Notes: generated by a model from the letters alone, not told the origin. A stretch of DNA of 64,000 nucleotides from Desulfofundulus luciae (GCF_030813795.1 NZ_JAUSUX010000009.1:44279-108278); one strand, 5' to 3'; positions 1 through 9,240 are shown, numbered from the stretch's first letter. Program-made: numbers and translations.

Positions 1-858
1 TTCATAGGTATAGAGGGTGACCGGATTCTTTTCCCAAACCTCCCGGGGAAACTTCTGCCACCGGGAGGGGTCAAAGGTGGGCCGGCTGCCCATGGCCAGA
101 ATCTCTCCCGTTTTGGGGTCCATAACCAGAATGGCCGCCCATTTCGGCTGGTAAGCAGAAACAATCCTGTCCAGTTCCCGCTCCACGTAGTACTGGATGG
201 TCTGATCCAGGGTGAGTATCAGGTTGTTTCCCGCTTCCGAAGGCTGTACCACTACCCCGCTCTGGGGAATCTGCCGGCCCTGGGCATCAATTTCCAGCAC
301 CATTTTTCCCGGAGTCCCCCGCAATTCCGCATCATAACTTTTCTCCAGGCCATTAAGGCCCTGGTTATCATCCCCCACAAAGCCCAGCAGGGCCGCGGCG
401 AGGTTACCCTGCTTGTAAAAACGGGTACTGGACTCGATAAAACCAAGGCCGCTGATTCCCTGCAACTTCCTGGCCCGGTCGAAATCCACCCCGTGTCCCA
501 GCCAGACAAATGGCCCCCGGCCGGCCAGTTTTTTATACACTTCGTCCCGCCGGACACCCAAAATGGCCGCAACCTTATCCGCCGTACTCCCCGGGTCCTT
601 TATCTGATCAGGATGGGCATAAATGGAATAAGCGGGAACGCTGGTAACCAGGGGGTTGCGATGGCGGTCGTAGATGTTCCCCCGGTTGGGTTGCAGGATA
701 ATATCCCTGGTACGAATCTCGGTTGCTTCCCGGCGCAATTGCCCTCCCCATACTATCTGAACCAGGAACAGGCGCGCGATCAGGTAGCTAAAGGCCAGCA
801 ACGCCATCAGGAGGAGAATGCCCAGGCGCCGGGAAAAGGTATTTTTAGGAAGAGCCAA
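1..858 (-). CDS. Class B penicillin-binding protein (partial, 3' end outside window)
   Basis: N-terminal 286 codons of a class B penicillin-binding protein, a membrane-anchored transpeptidase that cross-links peptidoglycan. A single membrane segment lies at about residues 13-35 (LGILLLMALLAFSYLIARLF), followed by the dimerisation-domain signature QPNRGNIYDRH and later ILVMDPKTGEILAMGSRP, which opens the transpeptidase domain. The catalytic SxxK lies beyond the window edge. I prefer the TTG at 858, because a strong GGAGAAGGGGG lies 9 nt upstream and it starts 2 nt after the cobC stop; an in-frame ATG at 894 would overlap cobC and has a weak ribosome site. It is the last visible gene after the cobalamin operon. 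SpoVD/PBP2-like is likely but the subfamily cannot be fixed without the C-terminus. Confidence 0.85.
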   Translation of the reverse strand, partial: MALPKNTFSRRLGILLLMALLAFSYLIARLFLVQIVWGGQLRREATEIRTRDIILQPNRGNIYDRHRNPLVTSVPAYSIYAHPDQIKDPGSTADKVAAILGVRRDEVYKKLAGRGPFVWLGHGVDFDRARKLQGISGLGFIESSTRFYKQGNLAAALLGFVGDDNQGLNGLEKSYDAELRGTPGKMVLEIDAQGRQIPQSGVVVQPSEAGNNLILTLDQTIQYYVERELDRIVSAYQPKWAAILVMDPKTGEILAMGSRPTFDPSRWQKFPREVWEKNPVTLYTYE

Positions 859-859
859 T

Positions 860-1483
860 CTAAAGTGCCCCCTTCTCCAGGTGACTGCAATCATTAAAGA
901 GGGTTAAGATCCCCTTATCCCAGGAAGAAAACTCAAGGGTAGAAAGGCAGGCATTATTCACTCCCAGGCGCCAGTATTGATTCAAATCCATTCCTAAAAC
1001 CGTACCCACCAGCGTGCGAATACAGCCTCCATGGCAGACAACCACTACCTGGCCGGTGGGGTGTCTTTCCACTATCTCCCGCACTGCCCGGGTCACCCTC
1101 TCCACCACCTCCGCCAGGGTTTCCCCCCCGGGAATGCGCGTGTGCAAAGGATCATGCCACCACTCTTGCAACTCCCGGGCGTAGCGGGCTTTAATTTCCG
1201 CCACCGTCAGTCCTTCCCAGGCACCGAAGTTAATTTCCCGCAGGGCCTTTAGGGCCACGACGGGTAGCCCGTGAGGTTCCGCCAGAATGCGGGCCGTGTT
1301 CAATGCCCGCTGGAGGTCGCTGGAGTAAAAGGCACTGATATTTTCCCCGCGCAAACGCCTGGCTAGCGCCCGGGCCTGTTCCAGCCCATGCGGGGAAAGG
1401 GCGATGTCGCTGTGACCCTGAAATCTAAACTGCGCGTTCCAGATTGTTTCGCCGTGCCTGACCAGATAAATGCGACAGCTCAT
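860..1483 (-). CDS. cobC: Alpha-ribazole phosphatase (histidine phosphatase family)
   Basis: 207 aa histidine phosphatase. The family signature RHGET sits at residues 9-13 with the phosphoaccepting His at 10; the second His is in VVCHGG near residue 151, and a conserved acidic segment LREINFGAWEG is near 81-91. In this family and context the enzyme removes the 5'-phosphate of alpha-ribazole phosphate (or adenosylcobalamin phosphate) in nucleotide-loop assembly. The assignment rests on the neighbours: it directly follows cobD and cobS in one transcription unit. The ATG at 1483 has AGGGGAGATC upstream. The phosphatase fold is certain; the substrate is inferred from the operon. Confidence 0.85.
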   Translation of the reverse strand: MSCRIYLVRHGETIWNAQFRFQGHSDIALSPHGLEQARALARRLRGENISAFYSSDLQRALNTARILAEPHGLPVVALKALREINFGAWEGLTVAEIKARYARELQEWWHDPLHTRIPGGETLAEVVERVTRAVREIVERHPTGQVVVVCHGGCIRTLVGTVLGMDLNQYWRLGVNNACLSTLEFSSWDKGILTLFNDCSHLEKGAL

Positions 1484-1491
1484 GATCTCCC

Positions 1492-2613
1492 CTAAAGCAC
1501 CTCACGCAATGCTTCCAGGAGGCGCAAGTTTTCCTTGCGCCTCTTTACAGCAATTCGAATGTATCCCTCCGACAGGCCGGGAAAGTTGGCACAGTTACGC
1601 ACCAGGATTCCCCGGCGTCCCAGTCGGCGGACCAGTTCCCCCGCCGTACATTTAGCGCCAGTTATATCCACCAGCAAGAAATTGGCCGCCCCGGGGAAAG
1701 GACGCAGGCCGGGCAAAGAGGAAAGCTCCCGGAACAGGAATTCCCGCTCCCGGGCGACCATATCCCGGGCAGCTTTAATATATTCCTTGTCTTGCAGTCC
1801 GGCCACTCCGGCTACCTGGGCCAGGGCATTGACGCTCCAGGGGTCCCTTGCCCGGTCCAGGGCCTCAACCACGTTGGGCTGTGCCGCCAGCACTCCCAGG
1901 CGCAAACCGGGAATGGCCAGAATTTTGGTTAAAGAATAAACCAGGATCAGGCTGGAGTTCCGGCCAGCCAGGGAAAGTAAAGTATGACTTTGGGGATCGA
2001 CCACAAAGTCCATAAAAGCCTCATCAACGATTACCATGGCCTTATATGCGGCGGCCGCTTCCAGCAAAACCTCCAGTTCCAGGCGGGGGACAAGCCCTCC
2101 GGTAGGATTATTGGGATTACATAAAAAAAGAGCATCCACCCCCGGCAGCCGCCTTAAAACTTCCTCCATGGGGAAAGGAAAACCAAGGGACGGATCCAGA
2201 AAAACATAATTAACTTCCCCCCCGGCAGCCTTTACGGCCAGGGCATATTCGCTAAAGGTAGGGGCAGGAATGAGCACCCGGCGGAAGGAAAAAACCCGGG
2301 CCAGCAGGTAAATTAACTCGCTGGCGCCGTTTCCCACCAGAAGGCAAGGGGTATCAACTCCAAGGTGCTCCGCCAGGGCACTTTTTACCCCCCGGCAATC
2401 TGGATCCGGGTAATGGCAGATCTGCCACAGGTTAGCCTTAATGGCTTCCAGGACTGACGGGCAGGGACCGAGGGGATTGATATTGGCACTGAAATCCAGA
2501 AAATCCTGCGGCGCAAGCCCGTATTCCATGGCCGCCCGTACCAGGTTGCCGCCATGGGGAGGAATGGACTGGTAATCCCTTTCTATATCCTTTTTATCAT
2601 CGAGGCCCATCAT
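1492..2613 (-). CDS. cobD: Threonine-phosphate decarboxylase (PLP-dependent)
   Basis: 373 aa fold-type I PLP enzyme related to histidinol-phosphate aminotransferase. NPNNPTG (residues 166-172) contacts cofactor phosphate and substrate, DEAF (197-200) binds PLP, and YSLTK places the Schiff-base lysine at 230. N-terminal HGGN and DFSANINPLGP are typical of L-threonine-O-3-phosphate decarboxylase, which makes (R)-1-amino-2-propanol phosphate, the linker of the cobalamin nucleotide loop. It lies between cobS and cobC with gaps of 12 and 8 nt, and AAAGGAGGTTCAA precedes the ATG. A histidinol-phosphate aminotransferase is the main alternative, but the operon strongly favours CobD. Confidence 0.88.
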   Translation of the reverse strand: MMGLDDKKDIERDYQSIPPHGGNLVRAAMEYGLAPQDFLDFSANINPLGPCPSVLEAIKANLWQICHYPDPDCRGVKSALAEHLGVDTPCLLVGNGASELIYLLARVFSFRRVLIPAPTFSEYALAVKAAGGEVNYVFLDPSLGFPFPMEEVLRRLPGVDALFLCNPNNPTGGLVPRLELEVLLEAAAAYKAMVIVDEAFMDFVVDPQSHTLLSLAGRNSSLILVYSLTKILAIPGLRLGVLAAQPNVVEALDRARDPWSVNALAQVAGVAGLQDKEYIKAARDMVAREREFLFRELSSLPGLRPFPGAANFLLVDITGAKCTAGELVRRLGRRGILVRNCANFPGLSEGYIRIAVKRRKENLRLLEALREVL

Positions 2614-2625
2614 TTGAACCTCCTT

Positions 2626-3381
2626 TTACCAAAAAGTTACTGGCAGGTAATTGAGCAGAGGATATGCCACCAGCAGCAAAAACACTTCCAGAATTTCATT
2701 GATAGCCCCGTAGGTATCCCCGGTGAGACCGCCCAGCCGGCCGGTGAGGTATCGACCAAGCTGGTGAACAAGTACAAGGGAAAGAAACAGCAGAACCAGG
2801 CCGACCGGCCCCCCGAGAACGGCCGCTCCCAGGGCACAAAGGGAGGCCAGGGCCAGTTCCCGCCCCCGGGTATGGCGGACCTGCAAAAGTCCAAGGCCCT
2901 GCGGCCGGGCATAGGGAAAGCGGGCAATGGCGTAAACCATCCCCCAGCGGCTGATGGCCGGGACGGTTAAGAGCAAGCGGGGCAAAACCTCCCGGGGGAG
3001 GCTAAAAAGCAGCGCAAACTTGAGCAATAATAAACATACCAGTCCGAGCACGCCGAAGGCTCCCACCCGGCTATCCCGCATAATTTCCAACATTTTCTCC
3101 CTGGACCGCCCGCTGAAAATACCGTCCATGGTATCCATAAACCCGTCCAGGTGCAACCCCCCGCTAAATACGACCATACCCAGTACCAAAAGGGCGGCGG
3201 TGACTGCCGGCGGGAACAAGGGTGAAAGACTGAAATAAAGGGCTGTCCAGGCCGCGCCCAGGAAAAGGCCAACCAGAGGGAAAAAAAGAGGTGCCCGCCC
3301 GTAAGCCTGCTCATCGAATTCACCCCGGTACACGTAAAACCGGGTCAAAAATTGCAGGGCCATGGCCAGGGTTTTTAGCAT
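2626..3381 (-). CDS. cobS: Adenosylcobinamide-GDP ribazoletransferase (cobalamin synthase)
   Basis: 251 aa polytopic membrane enzyme with about six hydrophobic segments. The metal-binding signature GGLHLDGFMDTMDG is at 74-87, followed by SREKMLEIMRDSRVGAFG at about 93-110 and a late GGLTGDTYGAINEI. CobS joins adenosylcobinamide-GDP and alpha-ribazole in the membrane, the penultimate step of the pathway. Its start overlaps the end of cobB by 7 nt, and GGTGATGGG inside cobB acts as ribosome site, which points to translational coupling. Confidence 0.95.
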   Translation of the reverse strand: MLKTLAMALQFLTRFYVYRGEFDEQAYGRAPLFFPLVGLFLGAAWTALYFSLSPLFPPAVTAALLVLGMVVFSGGLHLDGFMDTMDGIFSGRSREKMLEIMRDSRVGAFGVLGLVCLLLLKFALLFSLPREVLPRLLLTVPAISRWGMVYAIARFPYARPQGLGLLQVRHTRGRELALASLCALGAAVLGGPVGLVLLFLSLVLVHQLGRYLTGRLGGLTGDTYGAINEILEVFLLLVAYPLLNYLPVTFW

Positions 3382-4775
3382 CCCATCACCGTTCTTTGCC
3401 TTTTATATTGCTCGCAACGGTCAATAAATCGCCGGGCAGCTTCCGGGCAGGCGGCAAAGTGCAGGTGGAGGTAGGAGGCCAGCAGGTTGCCATGGACGTA
3501 GCCATCCAGTAACCCCTCCTTATCCCCTTCCCGGTAGAGCACATAAGCCCGGGGGAAGTCCCGGGGCATGCCCTCTATCGAGGAATAGTGAAATTCGTGA
3601 CCCACCAGCCTTGTTCCGGCCGGGGCCAGGATATTATCGGCCAGTACCCGGGCCTCACAATATCCCAGGGCTACCCGCCGGGAATGCATGCGGCAAATTC
3701 CCGGCAACAAACCGGCCATGGGATATTCCCTGCCCTCAAAATCGCAAATGGCCCGGCAAAGATACATCAACCCGCCGCATTCGGCATACACGGGCATACC
3801 CTGGTGAAAGGCCCGGCGCAAACTTTCCAGGAACCCTTTATTGGCCGCCAGCCTTTTTAAAAACATTTCCGGAAAGCCACCACCTATGTAAAGGCCATCG
3901 AGCTCCGGTGGCAAGGCCGGATCGGAAAGGGCGCTGACAAAAACAATTTCCGCTCCCAAAGCGGCCAGGAGCTCCAGCCCATCCTGGTAGTAAAAGTTAA
4001 AGGCGGCGTCCTTTACTATCCCCAGGCGCACCCGGGGGGGCAGAGGTGTGGCGGGAAAAATTACCCGCGGAGTTTCGGGCAGAGGCGGCGCCTGCCGGGC
4101 TGCCCCCAGCAAGCAGGAAAGATCCACCCCTTCCTCCAGGATCGCCACCAGCCGCTCTAAATGGTCGGCCAGGGCGTTCTTTTCCACCGCCGGCAGCAGA
4201 CCAAGGTGCCGGTGGGGAAGGGATATTTCTTCCCGGCGGCCAACCCAGCCCAGCACGGGAACCTCGGCCTGTTTTTCAATGGCCTCCTTGAGCGTTGCGT
4301 AGTGCCGGACGCTGCCCACACGGTTGAGCAGCACCCCGACCAAACGCACCCGGGGATCAAAAAGCCGGTAACCCAGGACCAGGGCGGCAGCACTGCGGGA
4401 CATGGACCGGGCATCCACCACCAGCAAAACCGGGGCATCGAGGGTTTTAGCCACCTCCGCCGAGCTACCCCGCTCCGTAGTCCCTTTGCCGTCGTAAAGA
4501 CCCATAACCCCCTCGATTATACAGAGGTCCGCTCCGGAAGCGACGCGGGTAAACACCTCCCGCACTCCGTCCGCCCCTAAAAAAAAGGTATCCAGATTGC
4601 GGGAAATCCGTCCGGTGGCCGCGGTGTGGTAGCCGGGATCAATATAATCCGGACCCACCTTGAAAGGCTGGACCGCAAAACCCGCGCGGGTAAAGGCGGC
4701 CATCAGGGCCGTGGCCAGAGTGGTTTTACCGGCCCCGCTGTGGGTAGCGGCAATTAAAAGGCGCGGTATGTTCAA
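3375..4775 (-). CDS. cobB: Cobyrinate a,c-diamide synthase
   Basis: 466 aa glutamine amidotransferase (CobB/CbiA). The N-terminal ATP-binding domain has the P-loop ATHSGAGKTT (10-19), then FKVGPDYIDPGYH (38-50) and IIEGVMGLYDG (86-95). The C-terminal class I amidotransferase domain begins near 248, with the nucleophile Cys in AECGGLMYL at about 333 and a late HEFHYS. It amidates carboxylates a and c of the corrin ring. The start is a TTG at 4775 behind a G-rich site. Downstream it overlaps cobS. In anaerobes the equivalent enzyme is called CbiA; sequence alone cannot tell cobyrinate from hydrogenobyrinate as substrate. Confidence 0.93.
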   Translation of the reverse strand: MNIPRLLIAATHSGAGKTTLATALMAAFTRAGFAVQPFKVGPDYIDPGYHTAATGRISRNLDTFFLGADGVREVFTRVASGADLCIIEGVMGLYDGKGTTERGSSAEVAKTLDAPVLLVVDARSMSRSAAALVLGYRLFDPRVRLVGVLLNRVGSVRHYATLKEAIEKQAEVPVLGWVGRREEISLPHRHLGLLPAVEKNALADHLERLVAILEEGVDLSCLLGAARQAPPLPETPRVIFPATPLPPRVRLGIVKDAAFNFYYQDGLELLAALGAEIVFVSALSDPALPPELDGLYIGGGFPEMFLKRLAANKGFLESLRRAFHQGMPVYAECGGLMYLCRAICDFEGREYPMAGLLPGICRMHSRRVALGYCEARVLADNILAPAGTRLVGHEFHYSSIEGMPRDFPRAYVLYREGDKEGLLDGYVHGNLLASYLHLHFAACPEAARRFIDRCEQYKRQRTVMGC

Positions 4776-4790
4776 AGAGTCCTGCCCCCC

Positions 4791-5747
4791 TCATAAAAGT
4801 GAGTAAAAAAAGAGTAATTTCACAGCTAAACCGCTGAGCACCGCCAGGGCGGCGGTGAGGTAGAGCATGTCCACCGCCTGCCGGATGTGATCTATCTGCG
4901 GCGGGTGGCCGGATTCGTTTAAGTAGGCCCGAAAGGAAGCCTGCTCGCCATAATAATTCAGCCCCCCCAGGCGTATCCCCAGGGCGCCGGCCATGGCCGC
5001 CTCTGGAATGCCGCTGTTGGGACTGGGATGACGCGGGGCATCTTTTCTTATGGCCTGCCAGGCCTCACCAGCCCTGCGTCCGGAAAGCCAGGCTGCCGCC
5101 ACCAGCAACAGCCCCGCCCAGCGTGCAGGCAAAAAATTGGCCACATCGTCCAGCCGGGCCGAGGCCCAGCCCAGATCCCGGTACAGGTCGTTACGGTAGC
5201 CCACCATGGAGTCAAGGGTATTCACCGCCCGGTAGGCCATGGCCAGGGGCGCTCCGCCAATCAGGGCGTAAAAGAGGGGGGATACAAAACCATCGACAAT
5301 GTTTTCGGCCACCGTTTCCACCGTAGCCCGGGCAACTTCCCGGGCATCCATGCGGTGCGTATCCCTGCCGACTATAAAGCCTACCTGCCGGCGAGCCAGA
5401 TCAAGAGCGCCCCGGGACAGGGGACGCAGCACATCCCGGGCCGCCCCGGCCAACCCCCGGACGGCAAAGGTGGTGGAAATCAGCCAGACCTCCAGTCCCA
5501 GGGCCAGCCAGGGATGCACAAGGGCAGCCAGGCTGACCAGAAGGTACGCGGCCAGGTAACTGCTCCCCACCACAACGGCCGCCAGGACCACCCCTGCGAC
5601 TCGCAGAGAAAAGGGATTCTTAGCTACCCGGCGGAGAATTTTTTCAAGCCCGGCAATGATTTTACCGATAATCACTACCGGGTGGGGAAGCCAGCGCGGG
5701 TCTCCCACCAGCAGGTCCACAAGGTAAGCAGCCACTACCTGGAGCAT
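4791..5747 (-). CDS. cbiB: Adenosylcobinamide-phosphate synthase, membrane protein
   Basis: 318 aa CbiB/CobD-family integral membrane protein. The N-terminus has AAYLVDLLVGDPRWLPHPVV, followed by several membrane spans and the conserved ETVAENIVDGFVSPLFYALIGG region and NTLDSMVGYRN (from about 185). It attaches the aminopropanol phosphate linker made by CobD to cobyric acid, giving cobinamide phosphate. It follows cobQ after a 120 nt gap in which I see no gene and precedes cobB by 15 nt. Start ATG at 5747 with GGTAACGGGAC upstream. Confidence 0.94.
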   Translation of the reverse strand: MLQVVAAYLVDLLVGDPRWLPHPVVIIGKIIAGLEKILRRVAKNPFSLRVAGVVLAAVVVGSSYLAAYLLVSLAALVHPWLALGLEVWLISTTFAVRGLAGAARDVLRPLSRGALDLARRQVGFIVGRDTHRMDAREVARATVETVAENIVDGFVSPLFYALIGGAPLAMAYRAVNTLDSMVGYRNDLYRDLGWASARLDDVANFLPARWAGLLLVAAAWLSGRRAGEAWQAIRKDAPRHPSPNSGIPEAAMAGALGIRLGGLNYYGEQASFRAYLNESGHPPQIDHIRQAVDMLYLTAALAVLSGLAVKLLFFYSLL

Positions 5748-5867
5748 GTCCCGTTACCTGGCACAAATCCAAACACCCAGGCCTGTCGCCCCTTTCCGTG
5801 CATTCTTGCAGAATTGCATACCGCCGCTCCCGCCCTTCCGTAATTGCGGCAATGGATAATGGCTAAC

Positions 5868-7424
5868 TCACACGGCCCTGGACTTGGGTCCAGGCAAACC
5901 GAGGAGCTGGTAAATCCTGTCCATATCCAGGCTTCCCCGCACTACAGCGGCCAGCCGGTCATAATCCCGTTGCCGCTGCTCCAGGTGGCTGGTACCTTCC
6001 TGCTCCAGGGGAGCCAGCCCCTTTTTTATCCTTAAAGCGTTAAGCAACTGCCGGCGGAAGCCATCGTGATCAAACAGGCCGTGGATATAGGTTCCAAAGA
6101 CCAGCCCCCGTTCATCCTGCGCCCCATCCGGGCAATCCACCGCTTCCCCGGAACGCCGGTGGATATGAAAGGCCGGTACGGCCCCGGGCCCCAGTTGGGT
6201 GCGTCCCATGTGAATCTCGTAACCCACTACCCTTTGTCCCCGGGCCGGTGATAAAAGGGGGCCTCTGCCGGTGACTGTGGCCTCCACCTGGGTGGTCACC
6301 TTTTCCGGCTCAAAGGCGGTGCTGATATCCAGCAATCCCAGTCCTTCTATTCTGGGAATGCTGGACTCGGTGTGATAGGGATCGGCCAGTTCTTTGCCCA
6401 GCATCTGGAAGCCGCCGCAGATGCCGATTACCGGCACTCCTTCCCGGGCCAACCGGCATATTTCGCCAGCCAGGCCCGATCGCTTTAAAGAAACCAGATC
6501 CTCAATGGTGTTTTTGCTTCCGGGAAGGATGATCAGATCTGGCCGCCCTAAAGGGGTTCCTTTCCCAATATAACGCAAATTTACATCGGGCTCGTCCTCC
6601 AGGGGATCAAAATCAGTAAAATTGGAAATATGGGGCAGGTGAATGACGGCAACTTCCACTTCCCGCCTGGAAGGTGTCCGGCTTCTACGCAGGCATTCCT
6701 CAGAAACAGTATCTTCTTCCTGCACCCGGAAGCCTTCAAAGTAGGGAACTACCCCCACCACCGGTATGCCTGTTTTTGCTTCCAGGAAGTCCACCGCCGG
6801 CTGAAAGAGTTTTAAATCCCCGCGAAACTTATTGATAATGATCCCCGCCACCCGCCGCCGATCCTCTTCCGGAAGCAATTCCAGCGTGCCAACCACCGCG
6901 GCCAGGGCGCCACCCTTGTCTATATCGGCGGCAAGAAGCACCGGGGCCTCCGCCAGCCGGGCCACCCGCATGTTCACAATTTCCGTAGCCTGGAGGTTGA
7001 CCTCTGCCGGGCTTCCGGCACCCTCTATGGCCACGATCTCATAACAGCGGCGAAGCCGGTCCAGGGCCTGGCATATAATTTCCCATGCCTTTTGGGCATA
7101 GCCGTTATGATATTCCCGGGCGGAAAGGTTTCCTACTGGCCGGCCCAGGACAATCACCTGGGAGGAGGCCTGTCCCGTGGGCTTGAGCAAAATGGGGTTC
7201 ATGTCCACATGCGGCTCTATCCCGGCGGCCTCGGCCTGCACCACCTGAGCCCGGCCCATCTCACCCCCATCCCGGGTTACAAAAGAGTTCAGGGCCATGT
7301 TCTGGGACTTAAACGGGGCCACACGATAGCCATCCTGGTAAAAGATGCGACAAAGGGCGGCCACCAGGACACTTTTGCCCACGTGTGAAGCGGTTCCCTG
7401 CACCATAATGGTCCTGGCCAGCAT
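5868..7424 (-). CDS. cobQ: Cobyric acid synthase
   Basis: 518 aa glutamine amidotransferase (CobQ/CbiP). The N-terminus is a dethiobiotin-synthetase-like ATP domain with MVQGTASHVGKS (7-18) and FKSQNMALNSFVT (38-50). The C-terminal class I amidotransferase domain has its nucleophile Cys336 in VIGICGGFQMLG and the late histidine in GYEIHMG. It amidates side chains b, d, e and g of adenosylcobyrinate a,c-diamide. It is second in the riboswitch-controlled operon, 7 nt after cobU, with AAGGAGGTAGC ahead of the ATG. Confidence 0.95.
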   Translation of the reverse strand: MLARTIMVQGTASHVGKSVLVAALCRIFYQDGYRVAPFKSQNMALNSFVTRDGGEMGRAQVVQAEAAGIEPHVDMNPILLKPTGQASSQVIVLGRPVGNLSAREYHNGYAQKAWEIICQALDRLRRCYEIVAIEGAGSPAEVNLQATEIVNMRVARLAEAPVLLAADIDKGGALAAVVGTLELLPEEDRRRVAGIIINKFRGDLKLFQPAVDFLEAKTGIPVVGVVPYFEGFRVQEEDTVSEECLRRSRTPSRREVEVAVIHLPHISNFTDFDPLEDEPDVNLRYIGKGTPLGRPDLIILPGSKNTIEDLVSLKRSGLAGEICRLAREGVPVIGICGGFQMLGKELADPYHTESSIPRIEGLGLLDISTAFEPEKVTTQVEATVTGRGPLLSPARGQRVVGYEIHMGRTQLGPGAVPAFHIHRRSGEAVDCPDGAQDERGLVFGTYIHGLFDHDGFRRQLLNALRIKKGLAPLEQEGTSHLEQRQRDYDRLAAVVRGSLDMDRIYQLLGLPGPKSRAV

Positions 7425-7431
7425 ATATAAG

Positions 7432-7998
7432 CTACCTCCTTTTGAATACCAGGGATTTGATTTCCACGGGCAGACCGGCCACCACCAGGTAAACCTCCTC
7501 CGCCTCTTGAGCCAGGAGCTGGTTTACCCGCCCCGCCACATCGCGAAACGAACGGCCAAGGGCATTGTCCGGTACCAGGCCCATTCCTACTTCATTGGCT
7601 ACCATAATTACGCGGGCCGGCGAGGCGGCAGCAGTCCTGCCCAATTGCCGGGCCTGTTCCAGGATGAAACTTTCTTTATCTTCCGCTGTACTGCCGGAGG
7701 CGGGCAGACTTTCGTCCAGCAAGAGATTGGTCACCCACATGGTCAAACAGTCGATTAAAAGGATGTCTGCCCGTCTTTCGTATTCCTTGATTACCCTTTC
7801 CAGTTGGTGGGTTTCTTCTACCGTAAGCCAGGCGGCAGGACGGCGCCGGCGGTGACTAACGATCCGGCGGGCCATTTCATCGTCACCGGCAGCAGCCGTA
7901 GCTACATAAACAACCCTTGAACCGGAAGAAGCGGCCAGTCCTTCGGCAAAATTGCTCTTGCCACTCCTGGCACCGCCAAGAACAAGCACCAGAGCCAT
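7432..7998 (-). CDS. cobU: Adenosylcobinamide kinase / guanylyltransferase
   Basis: 188 aa when started at the ATG at 7998. The N-terminal P-loop LGGARSGKSNFAE (7-19) is diagnostic of CobU/CobP; VYVATAAAGDDEMARRI follows, and VANEVGMGLVP lies toward the C-terminus. The enzyme phosphorylates adenosylcobinamide and adds GMP. The open frame extends upstream to 8148, but that stretch runs through the terminator stem and the riboswitch, so the longer start is wrong. It is the first gene of the operon and therefore directly under riboswitch control. Confidence 0.93.
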   Translation of the reverse strand: MALVLVLGGARSGKSNFAEGLAASSGSRVVYVATAAAGDDEMARRIVSHRRRRPAAWLTVEETHQLERVIKEYERRADILLIDCLTMWVTNLLLDESLPASGSTAEDKESFILEQARQLGRTAAASPARVIMVANEVGMGLVPDNALGRSFRDVAGRVNQLLAQEAEEVYLVVAGLPVEIKSLVFKRR

Positions 7999-8012
7999 AA
8001 CAACACCCCTTA

Positions 8013-8044
8013 AAACAAAAACCCCAGCCTTCGAAAGACCGGGG
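8013..8044 (-). terminator. Intrinsic terminator of the cobalamin riboswitch
   Basis: On the minus strand a stem with arms CCCCGGTC and GGCTGGGG (8022-8044) and a T-A-extended loop is followed by TTTTTGTTTTA (8013-8021), directly before the cobU start. Placed just after the riboswitch aptamer, it is the natural expression platform: B12 binding would favour this terminator and shut off the whole operon. The antiterminator pairing was not modelled. Confidence 0.8.
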
Positions 8045-8104
8045 AAAATTGTGCCAGGCCACTCCCTAGCCCCGAACAGACGCCATGCCCCTTTTCTCAC
8101 GAAG

Positions 8105-8272
8105 GGGGCAAAGGCACCCGCAGGCAGGTATCCTGGCTCCCGGATCATCGCCTGCCCTACGCCTTCCCTGGCGGTGGCATTGCAGGGCTGCTTCCCGGTT
8201 ACAGTGGCGGAGACCGCTCAGGAATTTCACCTGATTCCCTATTCTCCCCGTTGGGGCACCTGCAGGCCGGAA
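8105..8272 (-). ncRNA. Cobalamin (B12) riboswitch aptamer
   Basis: On the minus strand the hallmark core reads GAATCAGGTGAAATTCCTGA then GCGGTCTCCGCCACTGTAAC (about 8197-8237), and the B12 box AGCCAGGATACCTGCCTGC ends at 8121. These match the conserved cobalamin aptamer segments. It sits between the DUF3842 gene and cobU with a terminator downstream, so it very likely controls cobU through cobC by transcription attenuation. The aptamer ends are approximate. Confidence 0.95.
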
Positions 8273-8321
8273 AATTATTTTATTTGCTAATTCGCCATTT
8301 TTTAAAAAAATCCTCTTGAAG

Positions 8322-8738
8322 TTAAAATTTTTCTATGTACTCTTTTACTCGCTGGACCAATTCTTCAATCAGGTGGGGCAGGGGTTCGGCACGCAGTCCC
8401 ACCAGTTCCACAGATCCCCGTACCAGGGGCAACAAAATTTTTTTTGCCGGGCTCGCGGCGAGGGCCGTGGCCATGGCCGGTGTTAACTCCCCCATCATGG
8501 CGTGGGGGAAAAGAATGCTTACCGGACCCACGATCAGGTCTACCCGAGGCGCATTGTAGATTACCGCATTTTCACCGGTGGCTCCCTCGTTGGCGCCGGC
8601 CCGGAGCATCACCGAAGTAGCCAGGGCATTGGTTCCCAGGGCCAGAATATCCACATCCTCGGGCAATTCCCGGCGCAACCTTTCCATGATATGCTTGCCT
8701 ATACCGCCGCCCTGCCCGTCCACTACAGCAATACGCAT
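8322..8738 (-). CDS. DUF3842 family protein
   Basis: 138 aa when started at the ATG at 8738, which has TTTAGGAGCG upstream; an earlier in-frame codon at 8771 lacks such a site. The N-terminus MRIAVVDGQGGGIGKHIMERL is a glycine-rich beta-alpha-beta start like a nucleotide-binding fold and is typical of DUF3842, a small family of clostridia with no assigned function. NAVIYNAPRVDLIVGPVSIL and GELTPAMATALAASPAKKILLP are further conserved-looking blocks. It ends just upstream of the B12 riboswitch but is not under its control. Confidence 0.7.
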   Translation of the reverse strand: MRIAVVDGQGGGIGKHIMERLRRELPEDVDILALGTNALATSVMLRAGANEGATGENAVIYNAPRVDLIVGPVSILFPHAMMGELTPAMATALAASPAKKILLPLVRGSVELVGLRAEPLPHLIEELVQRVKEYIEKF

Positions 8739-8881
8739 AATCTTCGCTCCTAAACCTTTAGTTTCAAACACAACTTAAACGGGGCTTATCCCCGCTTACA
8801 CCGGTGCTTCACGTAAGATGTAAACCCCGGCCTGCTGTGGACCGGATCCCGCCGGCGCAACGAAGGCGGTGTGAAACCCGT

Positions 8882-9172
8882 TTAACCGCCGCGAGAATCC
8901 GGCTGCCTAGCTTCAACAGAATCACGGGACAGGTAATCCTTAAGTCTTGATTCCAGTTCAAGGATTTGTAAATTTTTTCGTAAAAGGGACCGGGCGTAAC
9001 GATAATTAGCCCGGTGCAGCCGCTTATTCTCCTTTTCCAGCCGGTCCAGGAAGGCAGATTTTTCTCTATCCATCCGTTCGATTAAATTCATCAACACCCG
9101 GCGGCTCAAACGGAGCTGTTCCACCTTCTCCTCCAGTTCCTGGATCCGCCGTTGCATTTCAAGCACATCCAT
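8882..9172 (-). CDS. Small coiled-coil protein of unknown function
   Basis: 96 aa starting at the ATG at 9172, with a G-rich site (GGGGTGGTGG) upstream. Longer in-frame readings run through the preceding aminotransferase gene and are not credible. Nearly the whole chain is heptad-like (MQRRIQELEEKVEQLRLSRR, then REKSAFLDRLEKENKRLHRA), predicting one long coiled coil with basic C-terminal half, and no membrane segment. I do not recognise the family. Confidence 0.55.
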   Translation of the reverse strand: MDVLEMQRRIQELEEKVEQLRLSRRVLMNLIERMDREKSAFLDRLEKENKRLHRANYRYARSLLRKNLQILELESRLKDYLSRDSVEARQPDSRGG

Positions 9173-9240
9173 CGATCCACCACCCCAGGCAGCAGGTCTG
9201 TTTTTAGTATATGCCGCCCCTGGTGGCAATAGACGAATGG